Below, piece by piece: positions 5,511 to 5,818 of a stretch of 5,818 nt of DNA; the stretch's first letter is position 1; each line of letters starts with the position of its first letter. The position numbers and the translations under genes were made by a program. The stretch is from the NCBI GenBank assembly GCA_009705025.1, contig WLDA01000066.1, positions 1 to 5,818 of the forward strand. The letters run 5' to 3'. This stretch comes from Actinomycetota bacterium (GTDB taxonomy: Bacteria; Actinomycetota; Actinomycetes; Nanopelagicales; Nanopelagicaceae). The notes below the pieces were generated by a model, which saw only the letters and a list, made by a program, of their open reading frames with translations, was not told where the DNA came from and searched no databases.

Positions 5511-5818
5511 CCAAGACGACCCTTGAGAGTTTTTGTTAGGAAGACAATTAGCTTGTCATTGCCTGCAGTACGTTTGAAACTTGTGAAGGCAATTGGAAGT
5601 TGAAAGCGTGCACGAACAACAGTGCGCGGATATGTGAATTCTAGAATTCCTTCAGGTCCGTGAATACGTCCATAACCACTGTCTTTGACGCCGCCAAATG
5701 GCACGGATGCAATTGCAGCAAATGAAATCACTGAATTGATTGCAACCATTCCACATTTGAGTTGTGAAGCAATTCTTTTGCCTTGACGCTTGGACCAGAT
5801 AGATGCGCCAAGTCCATA
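5507..5818 (-). CDS. aldehyde dehydrogenase family protein, C-terminal part (5' end outside window)
   Basis: This is the C-terminal end (103 residues visible) of an NAD(P)-dependent aldehyde dehydrogenase, which oxidises an aldehyde to a carboxylate. Reading continues without a stop to the right edge from YGLGASIW, so the ATG at 5747-5749 is an internal Met. Typical ALDH elements follow in order: YGLGASIW, GMVAINSV (the GxxxxN segment near the cofactor and substrate sites), PFGGVKDSGYGRIHG, and EGILEFTYPRTVV, which belongs to the oligomerisation region. A tail of about 35 residues follows that last element. The catalytic Cys and Glu lie outside the window, so activity and substrate cannot be judged; succinate semialdehyde is only one possibility. 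The stop shares TTAA with the stop of the preceding small gene, a 4-nt tail-to-tail overlap. Confidence 0.93.
   Translation of the reverse strand, partial: YGLGASIWSKRQGKRIASQLKCGMVAINSVISFAAIASVPFGGVKDSGYGRIHGPEGILEFTYPRTVVRARFQLPIAFTSFKRTAGNDKLIVFLTKTLKGRLG

Noticed and set aside
5507..5749. A complete 80-residue gene starting at the ATG at 5747-5749
   Set aside because: The frame stays open to the window edge and the upstream residues (YGLGASIW and onward) are typical aldehyde dehydrogenase, so this is a partial large gene with an internal Met.

Overview
The window is an ordinary chromosomal segment, almost certainly from an actinobacterium with a compact genome and a base composition well below the usual high-GC actinobacterial level. 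The evidence is an atpD-atpC operon end lying beside murA and a PduO-type adenosyltransferase gene (a neighbourhood also known in Mycobacterium and Streptomyces), a MurA with Asp in place of the catalytic Cys as in mycobacteria, a small CxxC/HWHxxCW protein of a type I associate with actinobacteria, apparently leaderless starts, and almost no intergenic DNA. A free-living, streamlined freshwater lineage such as Nanopelagicales (acI) would fit. That placement is inference and not proven by the sequence.

Layout, left to right. Bases 1-937 (+) hold the 3' end of the F1Fo ATP synthase operon: the C-terminal half of the beta subunit, then a very short epsilon subunit. Bases 953-2218 (-) are murA, the first committed enzyme of peptidoglycan synthesis, convergent with atpC. 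Bases 2273-2845 (+) are the corrinoid adenosyltransferase, divergent from murA across 54 bp. Bases 2848-5154 (-) are a three-gene operon with overlapping genes, transcribed right to left: ABC ATPase, ABC-2 permease, and a secreted Ala/Lys-rich protein with a four-cysteine C-terminal domain. Bases 5199-5510 (+) encode a small probable metal-binding protein, divergent from the ABC operon across 44 bp. Bases 5507-5818 (-) are the C-terminal end of an aldehyde dehydrogenase gene that runs off the right edge.

The atp genes serve energy conversion, murA the cell wall, and the adenosyltransferase makes coenzyme B12 from cobalamin. The ABC ATPase and permease form one exporter, and the translationally coupled secreted protein is its most likely partner, although its function is unknown. 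No stretch longer than about 55 bases lacks a gene. I found no tRNA, rRNA, CRISPR array, insertion sequence or prophage remnant. The points most worth following up are the epsilon subunit without its C-terminal domain, the Asp-type MurA, the uncharacterised secreted protein of the exporter operon, and the overlapping back-to-back leaderless promoters near 5161-5192.
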